This document shows, piece after piece, positions 1 to 7,587 of a stretch of DNA of 64,000 bases; position 1 is the stretch's first letter; the number at the start of each line of letters is the position of its first letter. This stretch comes from Corynebacterium sp. p3-SID1145. GTDB taxonomy: Bacteria > Actinomycetota > Actinomycetes > Mycobacteriales > Mycobacteriaceae. The stretch covers positions 1-64,000 of the forward strand of contig JALXXC010000006.1 in assembly GCA_025144245.1 (NCBI GenBank), written 5' to 3'. The notes under the pieces were generated by a model. It was not told where the DNA came from and made no database searches. It was given only the letters and a program-made list of their open reading frames with translations. The translations under genes and the position numbers were made by a program.

Positions 1-241
1 CGTTCGGAGGGGTCATTTTTCTTTGTCTGAACGCCGTTCCTGCTCGGGTTATAGCGCGGATTGTTTATGAGCGCGGACCGAGCCGCGGAAGAGTTTCCGT
101 ACTCATCTGGTGGCGCGGTTTTTGCAGCGCTTCATAGCGGTCTTGTTGCTGTGATCACGCAGGACTGGCTGCGGGTAGTTGTTGGGGTCTGAACCGAGAG
201 GGGTGCGCCCGGTCGGGGCCGTTTGGAACACTACTGCTCCG

Positions 242-844
242 TCAGAGCCCGAAAGCTCCGCCACTGACGAGGATCACGATGCCGAGGCCGATGAGAACGA
301 TGGGAAAGAGGATGTCCTCCCAGCGTTCGAGCACTTCCGCGATCGGGGGGCGGGTGGCGACGAACTTTGCCAGGGCCACCAGGACCGCAACGAGCGTGAG
401 GAAGATAACGCAATAGGCAACTACTGCGAGAGGTTCCACGCTGAGGAATACAGGGGTGTAGACACCGATGTTGTCGCCGCCATTGGCAAACGTGACGCCT
501 GCGACTGTCCAAACGCCGACCTTCTTGCCGGCAACCTTGGCCTCGTCGTCATCGTCGTCATCGTCTCCGCGCCAGGCCTGCCATGCGGCCCAGAGGCCGA
601 TGCCCAGAGGGATGAGACCAAAGTATGGAATAGCTGCCGGGGGCAGAAATGCTCCGGCGCCGATGGTCACCAGAACCGCGGCACCGAGGATGCCCGCGAA
701 TCCGAGGTACTGGCCGGCCATAATGCGGGCGGTAGTGCCGCGCTGGCCTGCCCCTCGCGCGAAGAAGAGGGAGAGCACGATGATGTCGTCGATGTTGGTA
801 GCTGCGAACAGGCCTATCGCCTGCAAGACCAAGGTGAGTATCAT
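242..844 (-). CDS. cadD: CadD-family cadmium resistance transporter
   Basis: A 200-residue integral membrane protein that matches the CadD family: it begins with a hydrophobic helix followed by the family-like motif NIDDIIVLSLFF, and has a second NGGDNIGVY motif near residue 110. Five to six membrane spans are visible. CadD proteins are thought to move Cd2+ out of the cell. The ATG overlaps the stop of the upstream ArsR-type regulator (ATGA), so the two are translationally coupled; this also rules out longer in-frame starts inside the regulator. A run of seven aspartates in the loop after the third helix (WRGDDDDDDDEAK) is unusual and could bind metal. The function follows from the family and the neighbour; the ion specificity is inferred. 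Confidence 0.85.
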   Translation of the reverse strand: MILTLVLQAIGLFAATNIDDIIVLSLFFARGAGQRGTTARIMAGQYLGFAGILGAAVLVTIGAGAFLPPAAIPYFGLIPLGIGLWAAWQAWRGDDDDDDDEAKVAGKKVGVWTVAGVTFANGGDNIGVYTPVFLSVEPLAVVAYCVIFLTLVAVLVALAKFVATRPPIAEVLERWEDILFPIVLIGLGIVILVSGGAFGL

Positions 845-1200
845 GCGTCCTCCCCAGCTGCGTAGCACCCGGGAAGCGAGCAGGCGGGATCGATGCACGG
901 GGCGTCTTCGTCTACTGCCAAGGTGGCGTCGACCAATGTAGTCAGCGCCTGCGCCAGGTGCGGATCGGCGATCTCGTATCGCGTCCGACGCCCCTCGGGC
1001 TCGGAGACGACGATCCCACAATCGCGCAAGCATGCCAGGTGGTTGGACACGTTCGGGCGTGTCAGGTCCAGATCTCGGGACAGTTCTGCCGGGTAAGCGG
1101 GATGGTCGAGCAGGGTCAAGATGATCCGGGATCGAGTGGGGTCGGCCAGTGCACGACCCAGGCGGTTCATCACGTCGAGACGCGAAGCAATGGTCAGCAT
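841..1200 (-). CDS. cmtR: ArsR/SmtB-family Cd/Pb sensor repressor, CmtR-like
   Basis: A 119-residue winged-helix regulator very close in layout to mycobacterial CmtR. It has the start LGRALADPTRSRI, the recognition helix LTRPNVSNHLACLRDCGIV, and cysteines at 57, 61 and 102, which are exactly the numbers of the CmtR Cd(II)/Pb(II) ligands. In that family the apo-dimer sits on the promoter and metal releases it. It is first in a two-gene operon with cadD (4-nt overlap), so it should control its own transcription together with cadD. A good sigma-A promoter lies 7 nt before the ATG, which implies a leaderless mRNA. The metal ligands are seen in the sequence; the regulatory logic is known from the family. 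Confidence 0.93.
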   Translation of the reverse strand: MLTIASRLDVMNRLGRALADPTRSRIILTLLDHPAYPAELSRDLDLTRPNVSNHLACLRDCGIVVSEPEGRRTRYEIADPHLAQALTTLVDATLAVDEDAPCIDPACSLPGCYAAGEDA

Positions 1201-1202
1201 GC

Positions 1203-1239
1203 ACTGAACTATACAGCGAGAACTGAACTAGTCAAGTTC
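1203..1239 (-). promoter_or_regulatory. cmtR-cadD promoter and candidate operator
   Basis: Read on the minus strand: TTGACT (1235-1230), 16 nt, TATAGT (1213-1208), then 7 nt to the cmtR ATG at 1200, so the transcript should be leaderless. A 9-bp direct repeat (ACTGAACTA on the plus strand, 1203-1211 and 1222-1230, 19-nt period) overlaps the -10 box and the -35/spacer side. It is the best operator candidate for CmtR. Confidence 0.65.
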
Positions 1240-1256
1240 CGGGTAGCGGTGCAGCT

Positions 1257-1838
1257 GTGTGTGCTGCTCAAGAGACAGTGGAAGTAGCAGAGATGGCAGA
1301 GATTCCGGCAAAGTTGCGAAAACAGCGTCGCCAGCTCGAGATTCAAGTTGCGCACGAGCCTGGCGTAGTTCGCGAGATCCGTTTTCAGGCCCCAAGCAAT
1401 GACCCGAACGGGACAAAACTCGATGGCCTCATCATCTTGAACCGGGAAGGCTCGAACAAACTTATCTACCTCATCCGCAGCCTCGACTCGATTCCCGTTT
1501 GCAGCGGGGACACCTCGGGGTTCGACGACGGTTAGCGCCGCCAAGGGGAGCCTTGCCGGATGGATTGCCGAGAGGGACAGCGAGGGAGACAACACTGGCG
1601 ACGGTGCATACTTGGTTGAACCACGCTCGTTTCTGACGATCGGCCCATGTGCGATTTGTGCCGCGCCGAAGGCAACCGAAAAGGCGCGAAGTTCCGTAGC
1701 TTTGAAAGTTTCCGCTCGAACCGTAAGTCACCGGAGGTGCTCACCTTTGACGAACTTATCGAGCGTTCACAGTGGAGCGTGGAGCTTGCCGAGAGACAGG
1801 AAGAGGCGGAAGCGGAATTTCCTGACTTCCCGTTCTAA
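1257..1838 (+). pseudogene. decayed gene, C-terminal remnant in three frames
   Basis: Three overlapping open stretches in different frames read like one protein. About 1257-1535 gives ...PAKLRKQRRQLEIQVAHEP... and LIYLIRSLDSIPV. A +1 shift near 1530 gives AAKGSLAGWIAERDSEG and GAYLVEPRSFLTIGP up to about 1646. Another shift gives MCDLCRAEG...EVLTFDELIERSQWSVELAE, ending at 1838. Coding-like composition continues across the shifts, so I read this as a broken gene with at least two frameshifts and a missing 5' part. The tail LTFDELIERSQW resembles the C-terminus of several large nuclease- or ATPase-type proteins, but I cannot name the family. If the last frame were independent, it would be a 63-residue protein starting at 1647 with a CxxC motif. 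Confidence 0.45.
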
Positions 1839-2007
1839 GGAGCGCTCCTGCTCACGTCATATAATTGACTTCTGTCGTGTAACCGGAGTCGGAACCCAGT
1901 GTAACCGAGGTGTAGCCACGAACCCGCTACAACTGGTCGGGGAGTTTACTGAATGCCCCCCATCAGTCGGGACATCGTTGACAGATCAGTCGCGACATGG
2001 TGGACAA

Positions 2008-2044
2008 ACCGGCATCTTGGTGTTTATTTTTCCAAGGTGCCGGT
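2008..2044. terminator. hairpin at the end of the IS remnant
   Basis: ACCGGCATCTTGG (2008-2020) pairs with CCAAGGTGCCGGT (2032-2044) with one mismatch, around an AT-rich loop. It lies just past the transposase remnant's last codons and probably served as its terminator or structured end. Confidence 0.5.
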
Positions 2045-2259
2045 TGTGGTTTTCAGGTCATCGGGGGTTGGCCTTTTCGCCAGTACGGTTTTCGGTAGTG
2101 GCGGGATGTGTCGACGCAGATCATTGTGATGGGTTCGCCGCCCCATCTGCGGCCGATATGAAGGCGGCGTAGTTTGCGGGCAACCCCACGGTGAGTTTCA
2201 TGGTTTCGATGATGATTTTCGGTGCTGCTTTGTCTGCTTTCGTCATCGATTAAGCATGG

Positions 2260-2403
2260 CGGAACGATGTCTCGAGACATGGTTTTCTCGTTCCCGGGGC
2301 AATCCCGGCGGCAGATGTGCCCACCGGAACGATGTGGTGAGACATCCCCGCGGGACAAACCGGAACGATCTCATGAGACATGCGGAACGATGTCACCGAA
2401 CCA
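2260..2403. repeat. four copies of a CGGAACGAT-GACAT repeat
   Basis: Copies start at 2260, 2325, 2361 and 2383. The first three are 21 bases, CGGAACGAT followed by a variable centre and GAGACAT. The first contains a perfect 14-bp palindrome, ATGTCTCGAGACAT (2267-2280). The fourth keeps only the left half. They lie on the promoter side of the transposase remnant. Confidence 0.7.
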
Positions 2404-2624
2404 GACACTGTCGGGGACGTGGCGTGAATCCGCAAGGCATTTTTTGGCAAATGTCGCGGGGATTCTTTTGTTTCTGGGGCATGGTCGGCGTGCCCGAACG
2501 CCGAGGTTTTGCAGGGAGTTCTCTTTTTATCGGGCCGAACGTGGGGGCGTGGGTCAATAACTTTGCAAATTTTTTGGTGAATAAAACCCTTCCTTCGGTT
2601 CTGTGTCCCCGTATTGTCTCGCTT

Positions 2625-2661
2625 TATAGACCAAGCGGTACATAGAGAACAGACAAAGGGG
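2625..2661 (+). promoter_or_regulatory. possible promoter and ribosome binding site of the flavoprotein operon
   Basis: TATAGA at 2625-2630 is the best -10 candidate before the gene at 2667, with only a weak -35 (TGTGTC, 2602-2607). AAAGGGG at 2655-2661 is a good ribosome binding site, five bases before the ATG. Confidence 0.35.
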
Positions 2662-2666
2662 TCTAC

Positions 2667-4598
2667 ATGTCCAACCGTCGCAGTTTCACAATCATTGGGC
2701 TTGGCCCGCGCGGCATCTCGACGCTAGAGCGCCTCACGGCAGCGCTTTCGACAGACGACTCAATGTCATCGAATCCGATGGTTTTGCACCTCATCGACGA
2801 TGCCGGTCCCGGCGGCCGGATCTGGGAGAAAGAGCAGCCGGACATATTCCGAATGAACACCTTCGCGCACGGCATGACGTTGTTCGCCGAACCGGGGTCG
2901 ACGGTGAGCTCCCCGGTTGTCGAGGGACCGACGATCTACGAGTGGATCCAGCTCGTCGCGGGCAACCGCACTGGAATCGCGGCCGCGAAGCAGCGTTATT
3001 TCGATGCCCATCCACCGAGTCCCGAGCTGCTCGAGCGCTACGGAGCAGAGGAGCTCTCTGCTTACAAGCCGGATTCTTTTCTCCCCCGCGCCGTTTACGG
3101 GTACTACTTGCGCTGGGTTTTCGATTCCCTCCTCGCACGGCTCCCTAAGTGGGTAACTCCAGTCATCCACCGCGCCCGCGCTGTCAGTATCGTGTCGCAA
3201 GGGGGCAGCGACTTGATCGAGTTGAGCGATTCATCGGTGATCGTTTCTGACGCGACTGTCGCTGTAACAGGATGGCAGGCGCAAACACTGAGTTCCAGCC
3301 AGCGCCATGTCCAGCAGTGCGTTACGGAGTTTCCCGGACTTCAGTGGATTGCTCCAGATAATCCGCTGGAACAAGACCTTTCTAGTATCCCCGCGGGTGA
3401 ATTAGTCTTTGTTCGTGGTCTTGGTATGGGCTTCTTCGATGTCCTCGCCGCTACGACGATTGGGCGAGGAGGCCGGTTCGTCGACGATCCCGCAGCCCGC
3501 TCCGGAATGCGCTACATCCCTTCGGGCAAGGAGCCGATGTTCATCGCTTCGTCCCGTCGCGGCTACCCGTTCCTCCCGCAGTCCGATTACGGGGCTCTTC
3601 CCACGCCAGCACCGATGCACCGTCTGCGCAGAGTGATCGAGGAACTGGGCGGCCGTTCCGGCCATGAATCCATCGACTACGGCACGGAGGTCTATCCCGC
3701 TGTTGTGCGTGATGCATACCAGGCTTTCGTCGATACGCTTCCCGATTCGTCGCTGCGCACGGACCGCGCGACGATTCACCGCGCTATCGACGCCACGGAA
3801 CCAACCGAATTGCCGGGCGTGGTCGCAGAGGACACCACACAGAATCTCGACCTCGACAGCTGGCACCGTCCGCTGCAAGCCACCGCCGGTTCCGCTGAGG
3901 AGCTCACCGGTATCGTCGCAGAGAACCTGGCGATGGATATCGCCGAGGCAATGAAGGGTGCGGATTCTCCGCTCCGCGCCGCGCTGTGGTCGATCGGGTC
4001 CGCGCGCAAGCCCACGCAGGTTCTCGGCGCGGAGGGGCGCTACACTGCGCAGTCACGTCCGCTTTTCGACCGGATGGTCGCGCTCGGCCAGATGGCGTGC
4101 TCGGGGCCTCCCGTATTCCGCACCCAACAGTTGCTTGCGCTTGTCGACGCCTCCCTCGTCCGCTTCCTTGGAGAGTCACCGTCGCTTTCGGTGTCGGCGA
4201 CATCAACTGGCGCGAAGTGGAGGATGACCTCGCCGTCAACGGGCCAAACTGAATACCTCGCGCGCGTACTCGTCGACGCTTGGGTGGAGAAACCGACTGT
4301 GTTGCGGCCAACTCGGGACGCCTTCGTGCGCAGGGTGTTCGAAACGGGTCGTGCACGCGCTTTCGCTGCTCCAGAGCCAACCGCGTCGCTTGAACTATGC
4401 CCCGAGACCCGGCGCCTTATCCACCCGGATGGCACGCGAGACGAACGATTGCACTTCGTGGGCATACCCGCGCATGCCCAGTACCCGGACACCACCATCT
4501 CTCCGCCGGTGCCGGGCACAGACCCATGGTTCATTCAGGAGACTGACAAGGCCGCCCGCTCCGCGCTGCGTGCACTGTCAAAGGTGGGGGTTCGATGA
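2667..4598 (+). CDS. FAD/NAD(P)-binding protein, large flavin-dependent oxidoreductase-like
   Basis: A 643-residue protein. Its N-terminus has a Rossmann dinucleotide fold (FTIIGLGPRGIST, glycines 11, 13 and 16), of the kind in the FAD-NAD(P)-binding family PF13454 (lysine/ornithine N-monooxygenase-like flavoproteins). A second nucleotide-binding segment is likely around RGLGMGFFDVLAATTIGRGG (about residues 250-270). No signal peptide or membrane helix is seen, so it should be cytoplasmic. The substrate is unknown. The start is supported by AAAGGGG five bases upstream. Its stop overlaps the ATG of the MFS transporter (ATGA), so the two probably work together, the enzyme modifying a compound that the transporter moves. 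Alternative: a regulatory or structural relative without redox activity. Confidence 0.75.
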   Translation: MSNRRSFTIIGLGPRGISTLERLTAALSTDDSMSSNPMVLHLIDDAGPGGRIWEKEQPDIFRMNTFAHGMTLFAEPGSTVSSPVVEGPTIYEWIQLVAGNRTGIAAAKQRYFDAHPPSPELLERYGAEELSAYKPDSFLPRAVYGYYLRWVFDSLLARLPKWVTPVIHRARAVSIVSQGGSDLIELSDSSVIVSDATVAVTGWQAQTLSSSQRHVQQCVTEFPGLQWIAPDNPLEQDLSSIPAGELVFVRGLGMGFFDVLAATTIGRGGRFVDDPAARSGMRYIPSGKEPMFIASSRRGYPFLPQSDYGALPTPAPMHRLRRVIEELGGRSGHESIDYGTEVYPAVVRDAYQAFVDTLPDSSLRTDRATIHRAIDATEPTELPGVVAEDTTQNLDLDSWHRPLQATAGSAEELTGIVAENLAMDIAEAMKGADSPLRAALWSIGSARKPTQVLGAEGRYTAQSRPLFDRMVALGQMACSGPPVFRTQQLLALVDASLVRFLGESPSLSVSATSTGAKWRMTSPSTGQTEYLARVLVDAWVEKPTVLRPTRDAFVRRVFETGRARAFAAPEPTASLELCPETRRLIHPDGTRDERLHFVGIPAHAQYPDTTISPPVPGTDPWFIQETDKAARSALRALSKVGVR

Positions 4599-5821
4599 AC
4601 CGGACCCGCAGCACCATCGCCGCTCTCATGGTCGCCCAGGTGTGCGCCGGGTTCGGCCACGGACTCACTTTTTCCATGGGTAGTCTTCTCGCCGCCAAGC
4701 TTCAAGGGCAGGCATGGGGCGGGACCGCATTGGCCCTGACAATGGCGGGTGCCGCCATCTGGGCTATCCCGCTAGGCAAGCTGGTCACTCGCTTCGATAG
4801 GCGCGTCTCGCTCATCACAGGACTGGTCCTGGCCATGGCTGGGGCCTCTGGAGCGTTTCTCGCGGCGCAAACGGGTTTCTTCCCGCTGGCGCTCGTTGGG
4901 TTCTTCTTCCTAGGCGGAGAGGTTGCCGTCAATTACCAGGCCCGTTTCGCGGCCTCCGACGTCTCCTCGCCGGGGCGGCAGGCCCGCAACCTCTCCATCG
5001 TCATGTGGTCGACGACGCTCGGCGCCGTCGTGGGCCCGCAGCTTTTCGAAACGACGGAGCGACTGCGGACCTATCTCGGATTCGAGGAGTTCACCGGCGC
5101 GTATCTGCTTTGCCTTGTGGCTCAAGCGCTCGGTATTCTCGCGCTCGCTGTGGGGATGCCGCGGGGCATTAAACCCGTGGCAGGGGAGCATGTCGCCGAG
5201 GCCGCAGTCGAACGGTTGCGGGACTATCCGCCCGTGGTTGTCTCCATCGTCACCGCCGCCGTCTCTCACTTCGCGATGATCTCGATCATGGCGATGTCCG
5301 CCGTCCACCTTCACCACCACCATGCCGGGCTGGGGCTTATCGGCATCGTCATCTCAGGACACATCGGCGCGATGTACATTCTCGCTCCCATGTTCGGCTA
5401 CATCGCTGACAGGTACTCCGCTGTGGCCGCGATCGGCCTGGGAGCCGCGTTGAATATCAGCGCCTGCGCGGTCATCTTCGTGTGGGGCGGCACTCCGACC
5501 GGTGTCCTGATCGGCATGGTGATTCTCGGTTTCGGGTGGTCTTCCACTTTGGTGGGGTCGTCTTCGCTGCTGCTGGCATCCAGCCCTCCAGGGGCCCGCG
5601 CCGCATTCCAGTCCCGAAGCGACCTGGGAATGAACTTGACGGGTGCGGTTGGTGGCCTTCTTGCGGGGCCGGTCACCGCGGCGGTGGGGCTGCAGAACCT
5701 CGCCGGGGTGATTGCGGTTCTCATCGCTGTGCAGATTGCCAGCTGCCTCCCTGTGCTCCGCCGTCGACCCGTGGTCAGGAAGGAGGTCCATGAACCGGAA
5801 CAGATCGCCGTGAACGCCTGA
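4595..5821 (+). CDS. MFS transporter
   Basis: A 408-residue, very hydrophobic protein with about twelve membrane helices and the typical cytoplasmic loop after helix 2 (GKLVTRFDRRVSLITG, residues about 57-72), matching the major facilitator superfamily motif A region. A long central loop (about residues 190-210) separates the two six-helix halves. It overlaps the upstream flavoprotein gene by four bases and is followed 42 bases later by an osmC-like gene in the same direction, so the three likely form one operon. Substrate and direction are not evident from the sequence; export of a product or toxic compound handled by the flavoprotein is an inference. Confidence 0.85.
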   Translation: MNRTRSTIAALMVAQVCAGFGHGLTFSMGSLLAAKLQGQAWGGTALALTMAGAAIWAIPLGKLVTRFDRRVSLITGLVLAMAGASGAFLAAQTGFFPLALVGFFFLGGEVAVNYQARFAASDVSSPGRQARNLSIVMWSTTLGAVVGPQLFETTERLRTYLGFEEFTGAYLLCLVAQALGILALAVGMPRGIKPVAGEHVAEAAVERLRDYPPVVVSIVTAAVSHFAMISIMAMSAVHLHHHHAGLGLIGIVISGHIGAMYILAPMFGYIADRYSAVAAIGLGAALNISACAVIFVWGGTPTGVLIGMVILGFGWSSTLVGSSSLLLASSPPGARAAFQSRSDLGMNLTGAVGGLLAGPVTAAVGLQNLAGVIAVLIAVQIASCLPVLRRRPVVRKEVHEPEQIAVNA

Positions 5822-5863
5822 ATGTTTTCCCTCTAGCCCAACAACCGAAAGGATTCCCAGATA

Positions 5864-6409
5864 ATGTCCATCACCCCTAACCACCAGACCGGAGAGCCGC
5901 TGGCCCCAATCGATTCCGACGCACTCGAGGCGCTCGCTGAGAAGAATGTCGCCGATCCTTCCAAAGGAAAGAAGAAGATCCGCACCCACACGGAGGCGGA
6001 CGGCACATTCCGCAACTACACGAAGGTCCGTGATCTGGATCCCGTCCTCGTCGCTGAACCGCCCCAGCTGCTCGGTGACAACTCCGCGCCCAACCCGACG
6101 GAGGTTGCGCAGGCCGCGCTTGCTTCCTGCATCTCCGTGGGTATCCAAGCCATTGCCACGCACCGGGGTGTCACCCTGACCAAAATCGACATAGACATCG
6201 AGTCCGACATCGATATTTCAGCGGTGTGGGGCGTGGGGGACACCGATGAGGACAAACGCACCGGTGTTTCCGATGTCCGCGTCATCATCGACCTCGAAGG
6301 CGATGCCGACCGCGAGACCCTGGACCAGATCCAGAAGGATGCCGTCAAGTGGTCGCCCGTGGTGAACACGTACACCCGGCCGGCAAACCTGACGTCGGAA
6401 CTGGCTTAG
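5864..6409 (+). CDS. OsmC-family protein
   Basis: A 181-residue OsmC/Ohr-superfamily protein. The core motif NPTEVAQAALASCISVGI (peroxidatic-type Cys89) and the later WSPVVNTYTRP motif place it in the family of thiol-dependent hydroperoxide-detoxifying proteins. The second conserved cysteine, normally the first residue of a CPV-NT motif, is replaced by serine 164 here, so the usual two-cysteine peroxidase cycle cannot work as described for Ohr/OsmC. It may be a one-cysteine enzyme or have another role. It has an N-terminal extension of about 35 residues. GAAAGG lies upstream of the ATG. It converges on the DJ-1-like gene with a 4-base overlap of the stops. Confidence 0.88.
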   Translation: MSITPNHQTGEPLAPIDSDALEALAEKNVADPSKGKKKIRTHTEADGTFRNYTKVRDLDPVLVAEPPQLLGDNSAPNPTEVAQAALASCISVGIQAIATHRGVTLTKIDIDIESDIDISAVWGVGDTDEDKRTGVSDVRVIIDLEGDADRETLDQIQKDAVKWSPVVNTYTRPANLTSELA

Positions 6410-7086
6410 CCGAGCTTTTCGACGACGGCCTCACCCACGCCCGCCGCGCTCATCGGGTTCTGCCCGGTGATGAGGTTACCGTCCACAATGACATGCTTGG
6501 TCATGGGGACGGTGGCGGTGGAGTACTCGCCGGCCTGGGCGGTGAGCTTCTCCTCGAGGCTGAAGGGAACCTCGTCGGTGCGGTTGGCCAGCTTCTCCTC
6601 GGTCCAGGAGTAGCCGGTGAGGCGGCGGCCGTCGATAAGCTGCGAGCCGTCGGCGAGCGTGACATCGAGCAGGCTGACTGGTCCGTGGCACACGCCGGAG
6701 ACGATCTTGTTCGCGTCGGCGAAGTGCGCGACGGCCTTCTTCACGTCCGGGTCGGTGAAGTCGTACATGGTGCCGTGGCCGCCGATGAGGTAGATCGCGT
6801 CGTAAGAGTCGAGGTCGACGTCGGCGATGGCGGGGGTGTCGTCGAGAAGCGACATGAACTCGGGGTCCTCGTAGCGCTTATTCGTCCCGCCCATCTGGAT
6901 GACGGGAGCTTTGAGGCTGACCGGGTCGATCGGCACGACACCGCCGGCGACACTGGCGAGGTCGACCTCGTGGCCCGCCTCAGTCACGACGTCGTAGAAG
7001 TGGGTGAATTCGCCGAGCCACATGCCGGTGCGGAAGCCGGAGGTCGCGTAACGGTGGACACTGGTCGAAAGAGCGAGAATCTTCAT
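6406..7086 (-). CDS. DJ-1/PfpI family protein, Hsp31-like
   Basis: A 226-residue class I glutamine amidotransferase-like protein. Residue E26 (GMWLGEFTHFYDV) and the nucleophile elbow GVCHGP with Cys133-His134 are the catalytic set of the Hsp31/glyoxalase III subgroup. Such proteins act on methylglyoxal or as chaperones/deglycases. The start at 7086 (MKILAL) is chosen because the beta-strand KILALST is the normal N-terminus; the open frame upstream is not protein-like. A VOC-fold protein, another fold used by glyoxalases, starts divergently at 7228, so an aldehyde-stress role is plausible but not shown. Confidence 0.88.
   Translation of the reverse strand: MKILALSTSVHRYATSGFRTGMWLGEFTHFYDVVTEAGHEVDLASVAGGVVPIDPVSLKAPVIQMGGTNKRYEDPEFMSLLDDTPAIADVDLDSYDAIYLIGGHGTMYDFTDPDVKKAVAHFADANKIVSGVCHGPVSLLDVTLADGSQLIDGRRLTGYSWTEEKLANRTDEVPFSLEEKLTAQAGEYSTATVPMTKHVIVDGNLITGQNPMSAAGVGEAVVEKLG
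6630..6640 (+). repeat. CGTCGATAAGC motif copy 1
   Basis: Exact 11-mer inside the DJ-1-like gene. On the gene's own strand it is read CTT ATC GAC (Leu-Ile-Asp) in SQLIDGR. Confidence 0.8.
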
Positions 7087-7227
7087 AACTGCGTGCAACG
7101 TGGCATGGCGGCGGCATATTCCGTCCGGAGCAGCAAATGGGCAACATGAAGAACGCACCCGTACGTTGCGCTCTGCTAGCCTGGGCCCGGTAACGAGACA
7201 TCTATTGGATGGTTGAAGGGGATTTTC

Positions 7228-7587
7228 ATGGAACGCGAGATCGTATTCATCGTCTACGTCAGCGACATCGATCGCGCTGTTGAGTTCTACCGCGATGTGC
7301 TGGAATTGCAAACGGACTTCGTCACTCCTCGCTACGTCACTTTCTCGCTGGGCGAAGGCGTCGCGTTCGCATTGTGGACTGGTTATTCGGGGGCGCTGGA
7401 CGGCGATTCAGCCCGCACATCCGAGGTCTGCATGAACGTGCCTGAAGATCAGGTGATGAAGACGTATGAAGCATGGCAGCAAAAGGGAGTCACCGTGGCG
7501 GAGGAGCCGCATGAGGACGTCTTCGGCACCACATTCGTCGCGGCGGATCCTGACGGGAACCGGATTCGCGTCGCCCCGATCGACTAG
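7228..7587 (+). CDS. VOC family protein (glyoxalase/bleomycin-resistance fold)
   Basis: A 119-residue single-domain VOC protein with two beta-alpha-beta-beta-beta halves: EIVFIVYVSDIDRAVEFYRDVLEL at the N-terminus and TFVAADPDGNRIRVAPI at the C-terminus, the latter being the common DPDGN(R/P) end motif. VOC proteins use a metal for glyoxalase, dioxygenase or drug-binding roles; the metal ligands here are not clear. The ATG at 7228 is preferred over an in-frame TTG at 7213 because GAAGGGG stands just ahead of it. The stop codon overlaps that of the convergent transporter gene by four bases (CTAG). Confidence 0.85.
   Translation: MEREIVFIVYVSDIDRAVEFYRDVLELQTDFVTPRYVTFSLGEGVAFALWTGYSGALDGDSARTSEVCMNVPEDQVMKTYEAWQQKGVTVAEEPHEDVFGTTFVAADPDGNRIRVAPID

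Larger units (their letters stand above)
1960..2410 (-). mobile_element. remnant of an IS481-type insertion sequence
   Basis: On the minus strand, about 2053-2210 encodes KLRRLHIGRRWGGEPITMIC, which resembles the C-terminal beta domain of IS481-family transposases. A frameshift follows, after which another frame reads to ...DDLKTTTGTLEK and a stop. The DDE catalytic core is absent, so this is an internal-deletion derivative. Both sides carry the short GACAT/ATGTC words usual around such genes: GTCGGGACATCG and GTCGCGACATGG near 1970-2000, and four CGGAACGAT copies on the other side. The family assignment rests on motif recognition only. Confidence 0.5.
1839..2666. other. gene-free stretch with insertion sequence debris
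   Basis: No intact gene is visible in these 828 bases. 1960-2410 is the deleted IS481-type element described separately. After it comes an AT-rich stretch with several T tracts and a small hairpin (CGGCGT 2486-2491 with ACGCCG 2498-2503, then AGGTTTT), followed by the promoter region of the flavoprotein gene that starts at 2667. Confidence 0.6.

Noticed and set aside
1..241. A minus-strand frame running past the cadD stop to about position 103
   Set aside because: It has no start codon of its own and no recognisable protein; probably a chance open frame at the window edge.
1209..1595. A 128-codon minus-strand frame upstream of cmtR
   Set aside because: It would cover the cmtR promoter and reads antisense to the decayed plus-strand gene; no motif supports it.
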